NCBI RefSeq assembly: GCF_006494375.1
Contig: NZ_VHIZ01000056.1
Coordinates: 265,685-329,684, forward strand
Length of the DNA: 64,000 bases
Direction: 5' to 3'
From: Pantoea anthophila
GTDB taxonomy: Bacteria > Pseudomonadota > Gammaproteobacteria > Enterobacterales > Enterobacteriaceae
Positions within the stretch are counted from its first letter, which is position 1. Each line of letters begins with the position of its first letter. Positions 41,742-51,168 of the stretch are shown here, one piece after another. Made by a program: the position numbers and the translations under genes. The notes under the pieces are model-generated. The model had not been told where the DNA came from. It did not search any database and was given only the letters and a program-made list of their open reading frames with translations.

Positions 41742-43157
41742 ATGTCGGTCAAACCCTCTGTATCAGACTATCCAGGCGCAGAGAAACCGCGCCTGTCGGA
41801 AACCCGCTCGATTGATTACATTCCCTTGCAGGAGCGTCACGGTCATCCCTTCAGTCAGTTCACACTCTGGTTTGGCGGCAATCTGCAGATTACGGCGATC
41901 GTGACGGGTGCGCTGGCTGTCGTACTGGGTGGCGATGTGGTGTGGTCGCTGGCCGGTTTACTGGTGGGTCAGATCTTAGGGGCGGGGATCATGGCCCTGC
42001 ATGCGATTCAGGGACCGCGCCTGGGCTTACCGCAGATGATTACGAGCCGTATGCAGTTTGGCGTCTTTGGTGCCGTGATCCCGCTGGTGCTGGTCTGTAT
42101 TATGTATGTGGGCTTTTCAGCCAGCGGGACGGTATTAGCGGGACAGGCGCTGGCCAGACTGATTCACGTCAGCAACGCCACCGGCATGGTGGTGTTCAGC
42201 GTCCTGATTGTGGTCATTGCGGTACTGGGTTATCGCGTCATCCATCAGCTGGGAAAACTGGCGAGCGTGATTGGCGTGGCAGCCTTTGCCTATCTCTTCA
42301 TTACCCTGTTCACAACCCATGATTTATCGGCGGTGTGGCAGAACCGGCACTTTACCCCGGCAAATTTTCTGCTGGCGGTTTCGCTCTCTTCCTCCTGGCA
42401 AATCGCGTTCTGTCCCTACGTCTCCGATTATTCCCGCTATCTGCCCGCGCAGGTTTCCGCGAAGAGACTCTTCAGTGCCGTCTTTTTTGGCACCGTGCTG
42501 GGCACCCAGGCGTCGATGACGCTGGGCGTGATCGTGGCGGCGATTGCCGGCAGCGCGTTTTCAGGCAATGAGGTCGGCTACATTGTGAGTCTGGGCAGCA
42601 CGGCCACGATGGCGATGGTGATCTATTTCGCGATCTGCTTTGGCAAGATTACCTTTACCACGCTGAATGCCTACGGCAGTTTCATGTCCCTGACCACCAT
42701 TGTCTCTGGCTTTCGGCAGCAAACGACGCTGAGCCAGGGCGGGCGCTTCCTGTTTGTGGTGCTGATGGTCACGCTGGCCTGCGTCATCGCTCTGCTCAGT
42801 GAACCGGCCTTCCTGAAATCCTTTACCCACTTCCTGCTCTTTCTGCTGGCGTTCTTTGTGCCCTGGAGCGCCATCAGCCTGACGGATTTCTACCTCGTTA
42901 CCAAAGGCCGCGTCGATATCCCGGCACTTTCCCGGCCCGAGGGACGCTATGGTCGCTGGAACCTCACCGGCATCGTGGTCTACTTTCTGGGCGTGGCGGT
43001 GCAGCTGCCGTTTATTGACAACCCTTTGCATCATGGCTCACTGACCTGGATTTTTGCCGGCAATGATGTCTCCTGGATCATCGGCTGGTGTGTCACTGCA
43101 CTGCTATGGCTCGTCGCCAGCCGCTGGGATCGCCGCGGCACGCCCTCTGCGGGATAA
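41742..43157 (+). CDS. NCS1 family purine/cytosine-type permease
   Basis: A 471-residue transporter with about 12 membrane segments. Typical NCS1 motifs are FTLWFGGNLQITAIVTGAL near residue 40, GLPQMITSRMQFGVFGAVIP near 97 and FCPYVSDYSRYLP near 225. The family imports nucleobases, thiamine precursors, allantoin or hydantoins; the exact substrate is not evident. It is monocistronic, with a palindromic element upstream and a strong terminator downstream. HiuH, a purine-catabolism enzyme, lies about 19 kb away and is only weak context. Confidence 0.88.
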   Translation: MSVKPSVSDYPGAEKPRLSETRSIDYIPLQERHGHPFSQFTLWFGGNLQITAIVTGALAVVLGGDVVWSLAGLLVGQILGAGIMALHAIQGPRLGLPQMITSRMQFGVFGAVIPLVLVCIMYVGFSASGTVLAGQALARLIHVSNATGMVVFSVLIVVIAVLGYRVIHQLGKLASVIGVAAFAYLFITLFTTHDLSAVWQNRHFTPANFLLAVSLSSSWQIAFCPYVSDYSRYLPAQVSAKRLFSAVFFGTVLGTQASMTLGVIVAAIAGSAFSGNEVGYIVSLGSTATMAMVIYFAICFGKITFTTLNAYGSFMSLTTIVSGFRQQTTLSQGGRFLFVVLMVTLACVIALLSEPAFLKSFTHFLLFLLAFFVPWSAISLTDFYLVTKGRVDIPALSRPEGRYGRWNLTGIVVYFLGVAVQLPFIDNPLHHGSLTWIFAGNDVSWIIGWCVTALLWLVASRWDRRGTPSAG

Positions 43158-43185
43158 AAAAGCCGCCCTGAGGGGCGGCTTTTTT
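43156..43185. terminator. Bidirectional terminator between NCS1 permease and MFS carrier
   Basis: AGCCGCCC (43161-43168) and GGGCGGCT (43173-43180) with loop TGAG, flanked by an A-run on the left and a T-run on the right. It can stop both convergent transcripts. Confidence 0.93.
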
Positions 43186-43231
43186 GACTGTCATGCTGAG
43201 ATGGTGCGGGTGCGCCCCAGCGGCTGACCTG

Positions 43232-44554
43232 TCAGGCAGCAGAAACGTCGGCGGTGCCGCTCCCGGCGTCAGCCACCAGCGGTTTTTCCGGCTGCAGCAG
43301 CGTCATGGCCAGCATGCTGCCAAAGGCGATAAGCGCCGTCACGGTGAACATCGCGTTATAGCCGTAATACTCCGCCAGCCAGCCGCACAGCATCGGTGAG
43401 ATAATCGCCGCCAGATTGGCAATCGCCAGCGTCATGCCGCTGAAGGTGCCTACCGAGGCTTTCGGGCTGACATCGATCACCACCGACCAGTAGACATTAT
43501 TCACCAGCGCATTGAGTGCGTTGCCCAGAGTCATCAGCGCAATAATGCCTGCGGCCGACTGCATATAGGGGATCGCCATAAAGCAGCAGGCGGTGCCGCA
43601 GAGCGTCACGGCGGCGAACAGGTTGCGCGCCAGCCGCAGGTTATGGAAGCGCGCCAGCAGCGCGTCGGCGATGCGGCCGCCCAGCAGGACCGTCAGGCAG
43701 GCACCGCTCCATGGGATCATCGCCACGTACCACAGCGAGTGCAGATCGTAGTGGAAATTATCCTGCAGATATTTCGGCATCCAGGTCACCAGCGTGAAGG
43801 TGATGTAGAGGAAGGAGAAATAGCCCAGCGCGTTGCAGACCAGCGTCCGGCTGGTGAAAAAGCGCCACCAGGGCAGAGGCACACTGTCGGCCGCGCTGCG
43901 GCGCTGCCCGGCGTGGATCAGCGCGCGCTCGGCAGGATTGGTGGCGGCGCTCTTTTCCGGGCTGTCGCTGAAGGTCCGGGCAAACAGCGCCATCGCCAGC
44001 AGGGAAAAGACCCCCAGCAGAATAAACATCATGCGCCAGTCATGGGTCAGCAGCAGCAGGCCCACGGCGATTGGGGCGGTCAGCAGCGCGCCGACCTGGG
44101 TCGAGAGCAGGCCGATGCCCAGCGCAAAGCCACGCTCGTTGTCGGGTGCCCAGTGGGCAATCGCCTTGTTCATCAGCGCGTAGGCCGGGCCTTCGGAAAA
44201 GCCGAACAGAATGCGCAGGGCGGCAAAGCCCATAATGGCTGAGCCGCCAAACAGTGCCATACCCAGCTCACCCGCCCAGGCGGTGGCGATCTCCAGTAAC
44301 GACCAGAGTACGCCCGCCAGCAGCCAGACTTTTTTAGTGCCGATGCGGTCAGCCAGAAACCCGCCGCACAGCGAACCAAACAGATAGCCAAAGCCAAAGT
44401 AGCCCAGCACGGCGCCGAGCTGCACCTTACTGAAATGGTATTCTGCCGCAATGGCGTTGGCTGCAAATGAGAGGGCGCCTCGATCGATATAGTTAATCAG
44501 CGCGATCAGGAACAGCAGTGAAAATATGGTGTAACGGTAACGGCTGGGTGTCAT
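43232..44554 (-). CDS. MFS transporter, anion:cation symporter (ACS) family
   Basis: A 440-residue, 12-segment carrier starting at ATG 44554 with AGGAGAAG upstream; the frame stays open to 44617. NYIDRGALSFAANAIAAEYHF in the first helix and GYLFGSLCGGFLADRIGTKK are typical of ACS transporters for sugar acids, galactonate, glucarate or phthalate. No catabolic gene is next to it, so the substrate is undefined. Gcd activity in the periplasm would yield aldonic acids, making a sugar-acid substrate plausible. Confidence 0.87.
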   Translation of the reverse strand: MTPSRYRYTIFSLLFLIALINYIDRGALSFAANAIAAEYHFSKVQLGAVLGYFGFGYLFGSLCGGFLADRIGTKKVWLLAGVLWSLLEIATAWAGELGMALFGGSAIMGFAALRILFGFSEGPAYALMNKAIAHWAPDNERGFALGIGLLSTQVGALLTAPIAVGLLLLTHDWRMMFILLGVFSLLAMALFARTFSDSPEKSAATNPAERALIHAGQRRSAADSVPLPWWRFFTSRTLVCNALGYFSFLYITFTLVTWMPKYLQDNFHYDLHSLWYVAMIPWSGACLTVLLGGRIADALLARFHNLRLARNLFAAVTLCGTACCFMAIPYMQSAAGIIALMTLGNALNALVNNVYWSVVIDVSPKASVGTFSGMTLAIANLAAIISPMLCGWLAEYYGYNAMFTVTALIAFGSMLAMTLLQPEKPLVADAGSGTADVSAA

Positions 44555-44731
44555 CTCACTTCTCCTGATTGATAGTTTCAGGAGAGCTGAAGCAAAATTG
44601 ATGCCGGAAAAGCGCATCGTCCGGCAAAGCCCGGCGGGCCGGGGAGCCCGCCCGCCACATCAGGCAGTGATCGCGCTAATTATTCGCCTGCGCATCAATG
44701 CAGTGCAGCCACTGCCTGCCGATGGGGAGCC

Positions 44732-45742
44732 TCAGGCCGCGTTATGGTGAGTCGTGCTGACGTGCGGCAGGGGAACCACGACCGCGACCACCGCGGCATC
44801 AGAACCCGGCTTTGCCGGTGGCATTTCGCCAACGTGCTGCAGGATCTGCTGCTGATAGGTTGCATCTTCCACCGTGGTCTGTTCACCCAGCAGTACGCCC
44901 GCCTCATTCACGTTTTTGCCTTCGACTTTCATTTTATGTGTGGCGCTGGCCAGCATCCACTCATATTCAATATCAACGTGTCCGCTATCAATACAGCGAA
45001 TGCCGTGCTGACTTAAATCATAGGCCAGCACGGTAGCGGTCGGGCCTAATGAAATTAAGACCAGATCAAAGCTGACCGCCTGCGCTAATACCGTGTCAAA
45101 AAGACGATCGTAAACAGAAAAGGCATTACGGTTCAGCGTGGTAATACGTTTCACCTCCAGGGCACCATCCAGTAAATCGTTGCCTAATCCCAGACGCGTT
45201 CCGCTGCCTTCGACAATTAATACCCGGCGGCCCTTATAGAGCTGTTTAAATTTATCAAATATCGTCCGGGATAACTGTTTGCCTTTATAGTCATGATAAG
45301 GGCGGGTCACGGAAGTATTTCCATAGCGGTACTGCCTATTCAGCAGCGCGTCATAATGCCTGAAATAAAAGGATTTATGGAAGAACCAGAACAGGGCCGA
45401 TCCACTGCGCATATTACGGGTGGTGCGAAAGGCATCGGGCAGACAGATCAGACAGTTCGGGTTGGCCTGCGGATCCTGCTGCAGCAGGGCCTTGAGCCGT
45501 GCAGAGAGGTTCGGATCAAAGGGCTGAAAGCCGATGTTTTTATACCAGGTCATCTCCAGTTCACCGTCACCATAACGGGCCAGCGATAATTGAGGATTAC
45601 GCAATAACAGGTCAATCGTCTCTTCTATCGACATAACAGAATAACGTTTTACCCGCGCCTGGGCGGCAGGGTAACGAATCGCGGCGTGTATAAATTTAAA
45701 CGGAAAACGAAGCTTGCGATAAATCGCATTCAATGCGGACAT
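44732..45742 (-). CDS. GT-D fold glycosyltransferase (DUF1792 / SP_1767 family)
   Basis: A 336-residue protein. The N-terminal half has the family motif RYGDGE (residues 56-61), where Asp59 and Glu61 are the expected metal/nucleotide-sugar ligands. It continues through CLICLPDAFRTT and VLIVEGSGTRLGLGNDLLDG to ISLGPTATVLAYDLSQHGIRCIDSGHVDIEYEW. The C-terminal tail of about 35 residues is low-complexity. Such enzymes extend glycans on serine-rich adhesins or cell-surface polysaccharides; the acceptor here is unknown. It is isolated, with lower G+C than the flanks. Confidence 0.85.
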   Translation of the reverse strand: MSALNAIYRKLRFPFKFIHAAIRYPAAQARVKRYSVMSIEETIDLLLRNPQLSLARYGDGELEMTWYKNIGFQPFDPNLSARLKALLQQDPQANPNCLICLPDAFRTTRNMRSGSALFWFFHKSFYFRHYDALLNRQYRYGNTSVTRPYHDYKGKQLSRTIFDKFKQLYKGRRVLIVEGSGTRLGLGNDLLDGALEVKRITTLNRNAFSVYDRLFDTVLAQAVSFDLVLISLGPTATVLAYDLSQHGIRCIDSGHVDIEYEWMLASATHKMKVEGKNVNEAGVLLGEQTTVEDATYQQQILQHVGEMPPAKPGSDAAVVAVVVPLPHVSTTHHNAA

Positions 45743-46410
45743 AATTACCTGCCTGAGTTATTGCTGCATGAAAAAAATCCTGCCTGCTGGCCGGATAAAC
45801 TGGAAAGATAATGCTGATATATATCACAGATAAATTAAGCGGCAGGCTGCGGAAACTCTGAAATCGTTTTCAGCGCCGGAATGCCTTCCTGCATTAATGT
45901 ATTAATTATTGCTTTTCGGCCGGTTAAACAGGGCGGTGATAAATGTCTGTCCCGAATAAACGGGCGAAAAATAATTTCGCGCTGCGCCAGTCGGGGCTCG
46001 CTGGAAAATAAAAGATGCGGAACAGTCGCGTTGCCAGTTTCAGCAATAAGATTAAACCCTGAACAGGGATTAAAAAGCATTATGATTATTTGACACTCCT
46101 TTTAATTCAGCGATGACGCATAAGTGAACGTTACTGAAGCCCGGCTTGTCTGATATTTCTCCACTTTTGAACAAAAGGTGCGATAACCTGCGGCCTGAGC
46201 TTAATTTATTGTGATGAATATCGCGTTATTGTCCCTTCCGGAAGCAGAAAAAGCGGCAATACCGGTCTGGATCGGGTGCGGTTAAATAAAATTCATTAAT
46301 GATTTACGTCTGTACACGTTTTTACATATTTCATGTGTAAGTTAAAATCTCGTTGAAATTATGTTTCACGTTTAACGTTTCTGACGCCGCTAATGACCCG
46401 AGGAAGGATC
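45743..46410. other. AT-rich region between glycosyltransferase and gcd
   Basis: 668 bases, clearly lower in G+C. It holds one possible small gene (45835-46080) and the gcd leader. TTACA (46322-46326) and TGTAA (46336-46340) form a weak inverted repeat that may be regulatory. Confidence 0.5.
45835..46080 (-). CDS. Possible small protein of unknown function
   Basis: An 81-codon frame starting ATG 46080. AAGGAG lies 15 bases upstream, which is too far for a good start. Codon use is coding-like but richer in A+T than neighbours, similar to the adjacent glycosyltransferase. The product is basic, with no membrane segment; the C-terminal part (GRKAIINTLMQEGIPALKTI) could be helical. I recognise no family. 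It could be a glycosyltransferase-linked small protein or a chance frame. Confidence 0.4.
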   Translation of the reverse strand: MLFNPCSGFNLIAETGNATVPHLLFSSEPRLAQREIIFRPFIRDRHLSPPCLTGRKAIINTLMQEGIPALKTISEFPQPAA

Positions 46411-48768
46411 ATGATCAATAAAATAACCAGTATAATCATGGTGATATTTGCTATTGCCCTGATTTACATGGGAGGACAACTCCTGCTGGCAGGAGGCAGC
46501 GCATTTTATGCGCTGATGGGTGTGGGCGTGCTGCTTAGCGCAGTTCTGCTGTGGATGAAAAAACGCAGCGCGCTGACACTCTATGCGCTGCTGATGTGGA
46601 TCACACTGTTCTGGATGATCCGGGAAGTGGGCTTCGATAAGTGGCAGTGGATCCCGCGCGGGGATCTGTTCGGGATGCTCGGCGTCTGGCTGGCGCTGCC
46701 CTGGGTGGTACGTCCTCTGTTTCAGGGACAGCGCCGCTTTCATCCTTTCCTGGGCGGCTCGGTTATTGTGATGCTGCTGCTGGTCGCCGGCCTCTGCTTC
46801 TACGATCCGCTGCCGCAGCAGGGGACCATCACGACAGCCCGTAACAGTTCCGTCACCGGCGGCGCGGATGAGGAGTGGCGCGCCTATGGCGGGACAGCGG
46901 AGGGTCAGCGTTTTTCGGCGCTGAAACAGATCACCAAAGATAACGTGAAAAATCTGGAAGTGGCGTGGACCTATCACACCGGCGATCTGCGTCAGGAGGG
47001 CGATGCCACCGAGTACACCTTTGAAGCGACGCCGCTGAAAGCTAATGGCATGCTCTACTTCTGTACGCCGCACAACGAAGTGCATGCGCTTGACCCGGAA
47101 ACCGGGTCGGTGAAATGGAAAGCCGTCCCGGATAAAAACCGCTCCTGGCTGCAGCAGCATCAGACCTGTCGCGGTGTGAGCTACTTCGATGCCGGTCAGC
47201 TGGCGCAGCAGGCGACGGAGAGGGCACCGGCCCTCTGCCGCAAGCGAATTTTTAACGCCACCACCGATGCCCGCCTGCGGGCGCTGGATGCCGACACCGG
47301 CAAACCCTGCGCTGACTTCGGCAACAATGGTGAGGTGGATCTGCGCGCTAATATGGGCGAGCTGCGCCCGCACGCACTGATGCAGACGGCCGCACCGCTG
47401 GTGGCCGGTAATCTGGTGATCGTGGGCGGTTCGGTCATGGATAACGGGTTTAACACTGGCAATCCGTCAGGTGTCATCCGTGCCTATGATGCGGTCACCG
47501 GGCGTCTGGTGTGGAACTTCGATCCGGCTAACCCGGAAAAGAGCGCGCCTGTTGCTGACGCGGTCATCTATCCGCAGGATACCCCTGTCGCCTGGGCAAC
47601 CCTGAGCGCCGACCTGAAGAACGGCCTGGTCTACGTACCCTTTGGTAATGCTTCACCGGATGAAGTCGGCACGGCTCGCGATCCGGCCAGCAATACCGAG
47701 AAATTCCGTGATGCGCTGGTGGCGCTGGATCTGAAAACCGGTGCTTTCAGATGGCGTTATCAGAGCTCAAATCACGACCTCTGGGACCGCGATAATCCGT
47801 CGCAGCCCTCGCTGGTGGACATCAGCTATCAGGGCAAGCCACAACCGGCGGTGATCCTGCCGACCAAAACCGGCAACCTGTTTGTGCTGAACCGTCTGAC
47901 CGGCGAGCCGGTTTATCCGGTTGAGCAGGTGAAGGTCTCCACGGACGGTATCCCGGGCGAGCAGTATGCGGCAACCCAGCCGGTTTCCAGCCTGAACTTC
48001 ATTCCGCAGCCGCTGACGGAGAGTGCCATGTGGGGCATTACGCCGTTTGACCAGATGGCCTGCCGCATCACGTTCCGCGAGCTGCGCTACGATGGCAATC
48101 CGTGGACGCCGCCAACGGAGAAAGGATCGCTGATCTTCCCCGGCAACATTGGTGTCTTTAACTGGGGCTCTGTCGCTGTCGATCCGCAGCGTCAGATGCT
48201 GATAGCGGCCCCGGTGCGTCTGGCCTACAAATACAACCTGATTAAACGCACGCCGGAAACGGAAACGCAGCGGACCTTCACCAAAGATGGCACGCCATAC
48301 TGGAATGAGAACTTCCACGGTGACTACGCGATCCATATTCAGCAGATGGCTTCCGGACTGGGCATTCCCTGCATTGCGCCGCCGTGGGGGCGGATGGTGG
48401 GGGTGGATCTCACTACCGGTAAATCCGCGTGGCTGCGCCGCGTCGGCACCACCAAAAACCTGAAGACCCGTTTCCTGCCCGGCCGCTTCCCGCTGGGATT
48501 CCCGATGGGCATGGTGGCACACGGTGGGCCGCTGCTGACGGCGGGTGATCTGGTGTTCCACGGTGCGACGGCGGATAACTTCTTCCGCGCTTACGACAGC
48601 ACCACCGGCGAACTGCTGTGGCAGACGGAGCTGAGTGCCGGTGCGCAGGCCACGCCATCGACCTTTATGGGTAAAGATGGCCGGCAGTATGTGGTGATTG
48701 CGGCGGGGGGGCATGGCTCGCTCGGCACCACGGCGGGCGACAGCGTGGTCGCTTTCCGCCTGAAGTAA
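46411..48768 (+). CDS. gcd: Membrane-bound PQQ-dependent glucose/quinate-type dehydrogenase
   Basis: A 785-residue quinoprotein. Five N-terminal membrane helices (about residues 1-145) are followed by a periplasmic eight-bladed propeller. Signatures include WRAYGGTAEGQRFSALKQIT, HNEVHALDPETG, CRGVSYFDAG, YQSSNHDLWDRDNPSQPSLV and GGHGSLGTTAGDSVVAFRL. It oxidises aldoses (or quinate/shikimate) in the periplasm and passes electrons to ubiquinone. The ATG at 46411 follows AGGAAGG; the ATG at 46393 is less likely. It depends on PQQ, whose synthesis operon lies 22 kb upstream. Glucose versus quinate specificity is not decided here. Confidence 0.9.
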   Translation: MINKITSIIMVIFAIALIYMGGQLLLAGGSAFYALMGVGVLLSAVLLWMKKRSALTLYALLMWITLFWMIREVGFDKWQWIPRGDLFGMLGVWLALPWVVRPLFQGQRRFHPFLGGSVIVMLLLVAGLCFYDPLPQQGTITTARNSSVTGGADEEWRAYGGTAEGQRFSALKQITKDNVKNLEVAWTYHTGDLRQEGDATEYTFEATPLKANGMLYFCTPHNEVHALDPETGSVKWKAVPDKNRSWLQQHQTCRGVSYFDAGQLAQQATERAPALCRKRIFNATTDARLRALDADTGKPCADFGNNGEVDLRANMGELRPHALMQTAAPLVAGNLVIVGGSVMDNGFNTGNPSGVIRAYDAVTGRLVWNFDPANPEKSAPVADAVIYPQDTPVAWATLSADLKNGLVYVPFGNASPDEVGTARDPASNTEKFRDALVALDLKTGAFRWRYQSSNHDLWDRDNPSQPSLVDISYQGKPQPAVILPTKTGNLFVLNRLTGEPVYPVEQVKVSTDGIPGEQYAATQPVSSLNFIPQPLTESAMWGITPFDQMACRITFRELRYDGNPWTPPTEKGSLIFPGNIGVFNWGSVAVDPQRQMLIAAPVRLAYKYNLIKRTPETETQRTFTKDGTPYWNENFHGDYAIHIQQMASGLGIPCIAPPWGRMVGVDLTTGKSAWLRRVGTTKNLKTRFLPGRFPLGFPMGMVAHGGPLLTAGDLVFHGATADNFFRAYDSTTGELLWQTELSAGAQATPSTFMGKDGRQYVVIAAGGHGSLGTTAGDSVVAFRLK

Positions 48769-48777
48769 CCTCAGAGA

Positions 48778-48807
48778 CTGAGCGCCATACGGGCGCTCAG
48801 TTTTTTT
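48778..48807 (+). terminator. Intrinsic terminator after gcd
   Basis: CTGAGCGCC (48778-48786) and GGCGCTCAG (48792-48800) with loop ATACG and seven T (48801-48807). Confidence 0.95.
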
Positions 48808-48999
48808 ACTTTTCTGTCCGCCCGATTCTTCCTCTCTCTCTGCACCACAACCCGTTGTATTACCTTTCTATTCTTCCAGCAAAACCTGCCTGACCGATGA
48901 TACCGTATCGAAACTATTTCGTGACAGCGCTCGCGGTTTAGCGATTTGCCTGGCCTGTCCGACTTGCGCATTGAGCCGCGAAGCGTAGAGTAAACCATA

Positions 49000-49038
49000 A
49001 CTTCACAACTAATCGTGAATATGAAAAGTACTTCACAA
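49000..49038 (+). promoter_or_regulatory. Repeated elements upstream of the sugar ABC operon
   Basis: ACTTCACAA occurs at 49000-49008 and again at 49030-49038, exactly 30 bases apart. Between them TTCAC/GTGAA arms (49002-49019) and a near-palindrome around AAGTACTT (49026-49033) occur. These are candidate operators for the RpiR-type regulator encoded at 53675. Confidence 0.6.
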
Positions 49039-49063
49039 TACGCACTCTGAAGGATTGACGCTC

Positions 49064-50044
49064 ATGTCGGAACTGAAATTTGCTACCCGTCTTAACTCTT
49101 TCGCCTCGGGGGCGCACCTCTACTGGCCCGGCCAGCAGGGCAAGCCCTCGGTACTGCAGATGGTGGCCCGTGCAGGTAAGGTTAAAGGTCTGACGCATCT
49201 CGACCTTAACTATCCGCAGCATCTCACCAGCGACATTCCCACGCTGCGCCAGGCGATCAGCGATGCGGGTCTGGCGGTCAACGGGATGCAGATGCGCTGG
49301 GATGCGCCCCAGTTCAAAATTGGCGCGTTCACTCATCCTGACGCCAGAGTGCGTCGCGAAGCGATCGAGCTGACCAAACGCGGTATCGACGCCGGTCGGG
49401 AGTTTGGTTCCCGGCTGATGACGCTGTGGATGGGGCAGGACGGTTTCGATTACTGCTTTCAGGCGGACTATAAGAAGATCTGGGAGGATGCCGTCAGCGC
49501 GGTGCGTGAGGTGGCGGAGTACGCCCCGGATGTGGATGTCAGCATTGAATATAAGCCCAACGAGCCGCGCGCCTACAGCATCTTTCCCAACGCCACCACC
49601 TGTCTGCTGGCGGTGGAAGAGGCGGGCTGCGCCAATCTGGGGATCACTCTGGATTTTGCTCACGTGCTGTTTGCCAATGAGATCCCGGCCTTCGCCGCCG
49701 CGATGGTGGCACGCCGCTCGCGGTTGCTGGGGCTGGACCTGAATGATGGCTGGGGCAAACGCGACGACGGGCTGATGGTCGGCTCGGTCAATCCACGCGC
49801 CACGCTGGAGTTTCTCTGGCAGATGCAGCGCGACGGCTACCGCGGTGCCTACTACTTCGATACGTTCCCGGATGCCAGCGGCCTTGACCCGATTCGGGAA
49901 GCGGAAAGCAATATCGCGACCGTCACCCGCTTGCTGAGGTTGTGTGACCAGCTGCATGGCAACGCGGCATTACTGGCGGCCATCGAGCGTCAGGATGCCG
50001 TTGCCTCCCAGCAGATCGTCAATGACATCATGCTGGCGCGATAA
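49064..50044 (+). CDS. TIM-barrel sugar isomerase/epimerase family protein
   Basis: A 326-residue xylose-isomerase-like TIM barrel. Metal-site candidates are the Glu of DVSIEYKPNEPR (near residue 163), the Asp of GITLDFAHVLFA, and the DLNDGWGKRDD loop. AAGGA lies nine bases before ATG 49064. It is the first gene of an operon with a sugar ABC importer, RpiR regulator and ribokinase-like kinase. It probably isomerises or epimerises the imported sugar before phosphorylation. It lacks family-specific features that would name the sugar. Confidence 0.85.
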   Translation: MSELKFATRLNSFASGAHLYWPGQQGKPSVLQMVARAGKVKGLTHLDLNYPQHLTSDIPTLRQAISDAGLAVNGMQMRWDAPQFKIGAFTHPDARVRREAIELTKRGIDAGREFGSRLMTLWMGQDGFDYCFQADYKKIWEDAVSAVREVAEYAPDVDVSIEYKPNEPRAYSIFPNATTCLLAVEEAGCANLGITLDFAHVLFANEIPAFAAAMVARRSRLLGLDLNDGWGKRDDGLMVGSVNPRATLEFLWQMQRDGYRGAYYFDTFPDASGLDPIREAESNIATVTRLLRLCDQLHGNAALLAAIERQDAVASQQIVNDIMLAR

Positions 50045-50111
50045 CGGCCCGCTTCTGCGTAACCTGAGTCTGTAGAACAAAAAACGTTACCCATACCCTG
50101 AGAATAAAAAA

Positions 50112-51152
50112 ATGAAAAAACGCCTGCTTGCTCTTATCGCCTCCTCACTGCTCTGCAGCACCGTCTATGCGGCAGACCTGGCCCCGTTGCAGTCAGATAC
50201 GGAACCGGATCGTACCGACTGGACGCAGCTCGACAGCAAATATGGTGCCCTGCCAAAAGTCGACAAGGCGCTGAAGATTGGCGGGGTGTCAAAAACCCTG
50301 ACCAATGAGTACTGGCGCTCACTCGGCCAGGGCTACCAGAACGCAGCAAAGAAATATGGCATCACGGTGGCTTATCAGGCGGCGGCTAATGAAGACGATC
50401 AGCTTGGTCAGCTGTCGATTGCGGAAACCCTGATCTCGCAGGGCTTCAACGGCCTGCTGGTCTCGCCGCAGACCGACATTAACCTGCAGCCTGCGCTGGA
50501 GAGCGCCAGCAGTAAAAATATTCCGGTGGTCAACGTCAATGACGCTGTGATGCCGGATGCGCGCTACTACGTCGGCAACGTCCAGAAAGATAACGGCGTG
50601 CGGGTGGCGAAATGGTTTATTCAGCACCATCCGCAGGGCGGCAAAGTGGCGGTCATTGAAGGGCAGCCGGGGGTGTATGCCGCCGGTCAGCGAACCCGTG
50701 GATTCAAAGAGACGCTGGACAGCGCCGGGAAGTTCACCATTGTCGCCAGCGTGCCGGCGAACTGGAGTCGCGAGCAGGCCTTTAATGCCGCGTCGACCAT
50801 TCTGCAGCAGCACCCTGATCTGATCGGCATCTACGCCAATAACGACACGATGGCGCTGGGCGTGGTGGAAGCGGTGCGTGCGCAGAACAAAGCGTCACAG
50901 GTGGCGATTTTTGGCACCGACGGCATTTCTGATGCTTACGCCTCAATTAAACGCGGTGAACTGACCGGCACGGTAGACAGCTTTCCGGTTCTTACCGGTG
51001 AAGTGGCAATGGACGTCATGATCCGTCTGATCAACGGTCAGAAGCTGTCGCGTGTGGTTTCAACGCCTCAGGCGCTGATCACCAAAGAGAATGTCGACGC
51101 GTTCTCAACCAAAGATAACACGCGGTTGCGTCAGTTGCTGGTTCAGCAATAA
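50112..51152 (+). CDS. Sugar ABC transporter periplasmic binding protein (ribose type)
   Basis: A 346-residue cluster B binding protein. The signal peptide MKKRLLALIASSLLCSTVYA is followed by a 30-residue extension before the conserved start KIGGVSKTLTNEYWRSLGQG. Ligand-site regions include GLLVSPQTDINLQPALESA, VNVNDAVMPDARYYVGNVQ and IYANNDTMALGVVEA, with GTDGISDAYASIKRGELTGT near the end. It captures the sugar for the ATPase (51169) and permease (52704). The specific pentose or hexose is unknown. Confidence 0.9.
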   Translation: MKKRLLALIASSLLCSTVYAADLAPLQSDTEPDRTDWTQLDSKYGALPKVDKALKIGGVSKTLTNEYWRSLGQGYQNAAKKYGITVAYQAAANEDDQLGQLSIAETLISQGFNGLLVSPQTDINLQPALESASSKNIPVVNVNDAVMPDARYYVGNVQKDNGVRVAKWFIQHHPQGGKVAVIEGQPGVYAAGQRTRGFKETLDSAGKFTIVASVPANWSREQAFNAASTILQQHPDLIGIYANNDTMALGVVEAVRAQNKASQVAIFGTDGISDAYASIKRGELTGTVDSFPVLTGEVAMDVMIRLINGQKLSRVVSTPQALITKENVDAFSTKDNTRLRQLLVQQ

Positions 51153-51168
51153 GTCAGCGGGAGCGGGT

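Noticed and set aside
46390..47373. A 327-codon minus-strand frame
   Set aside because: Antisense to the 5' half of gcd, with no family motif and Arg/Gln/His-rich shadow composition.
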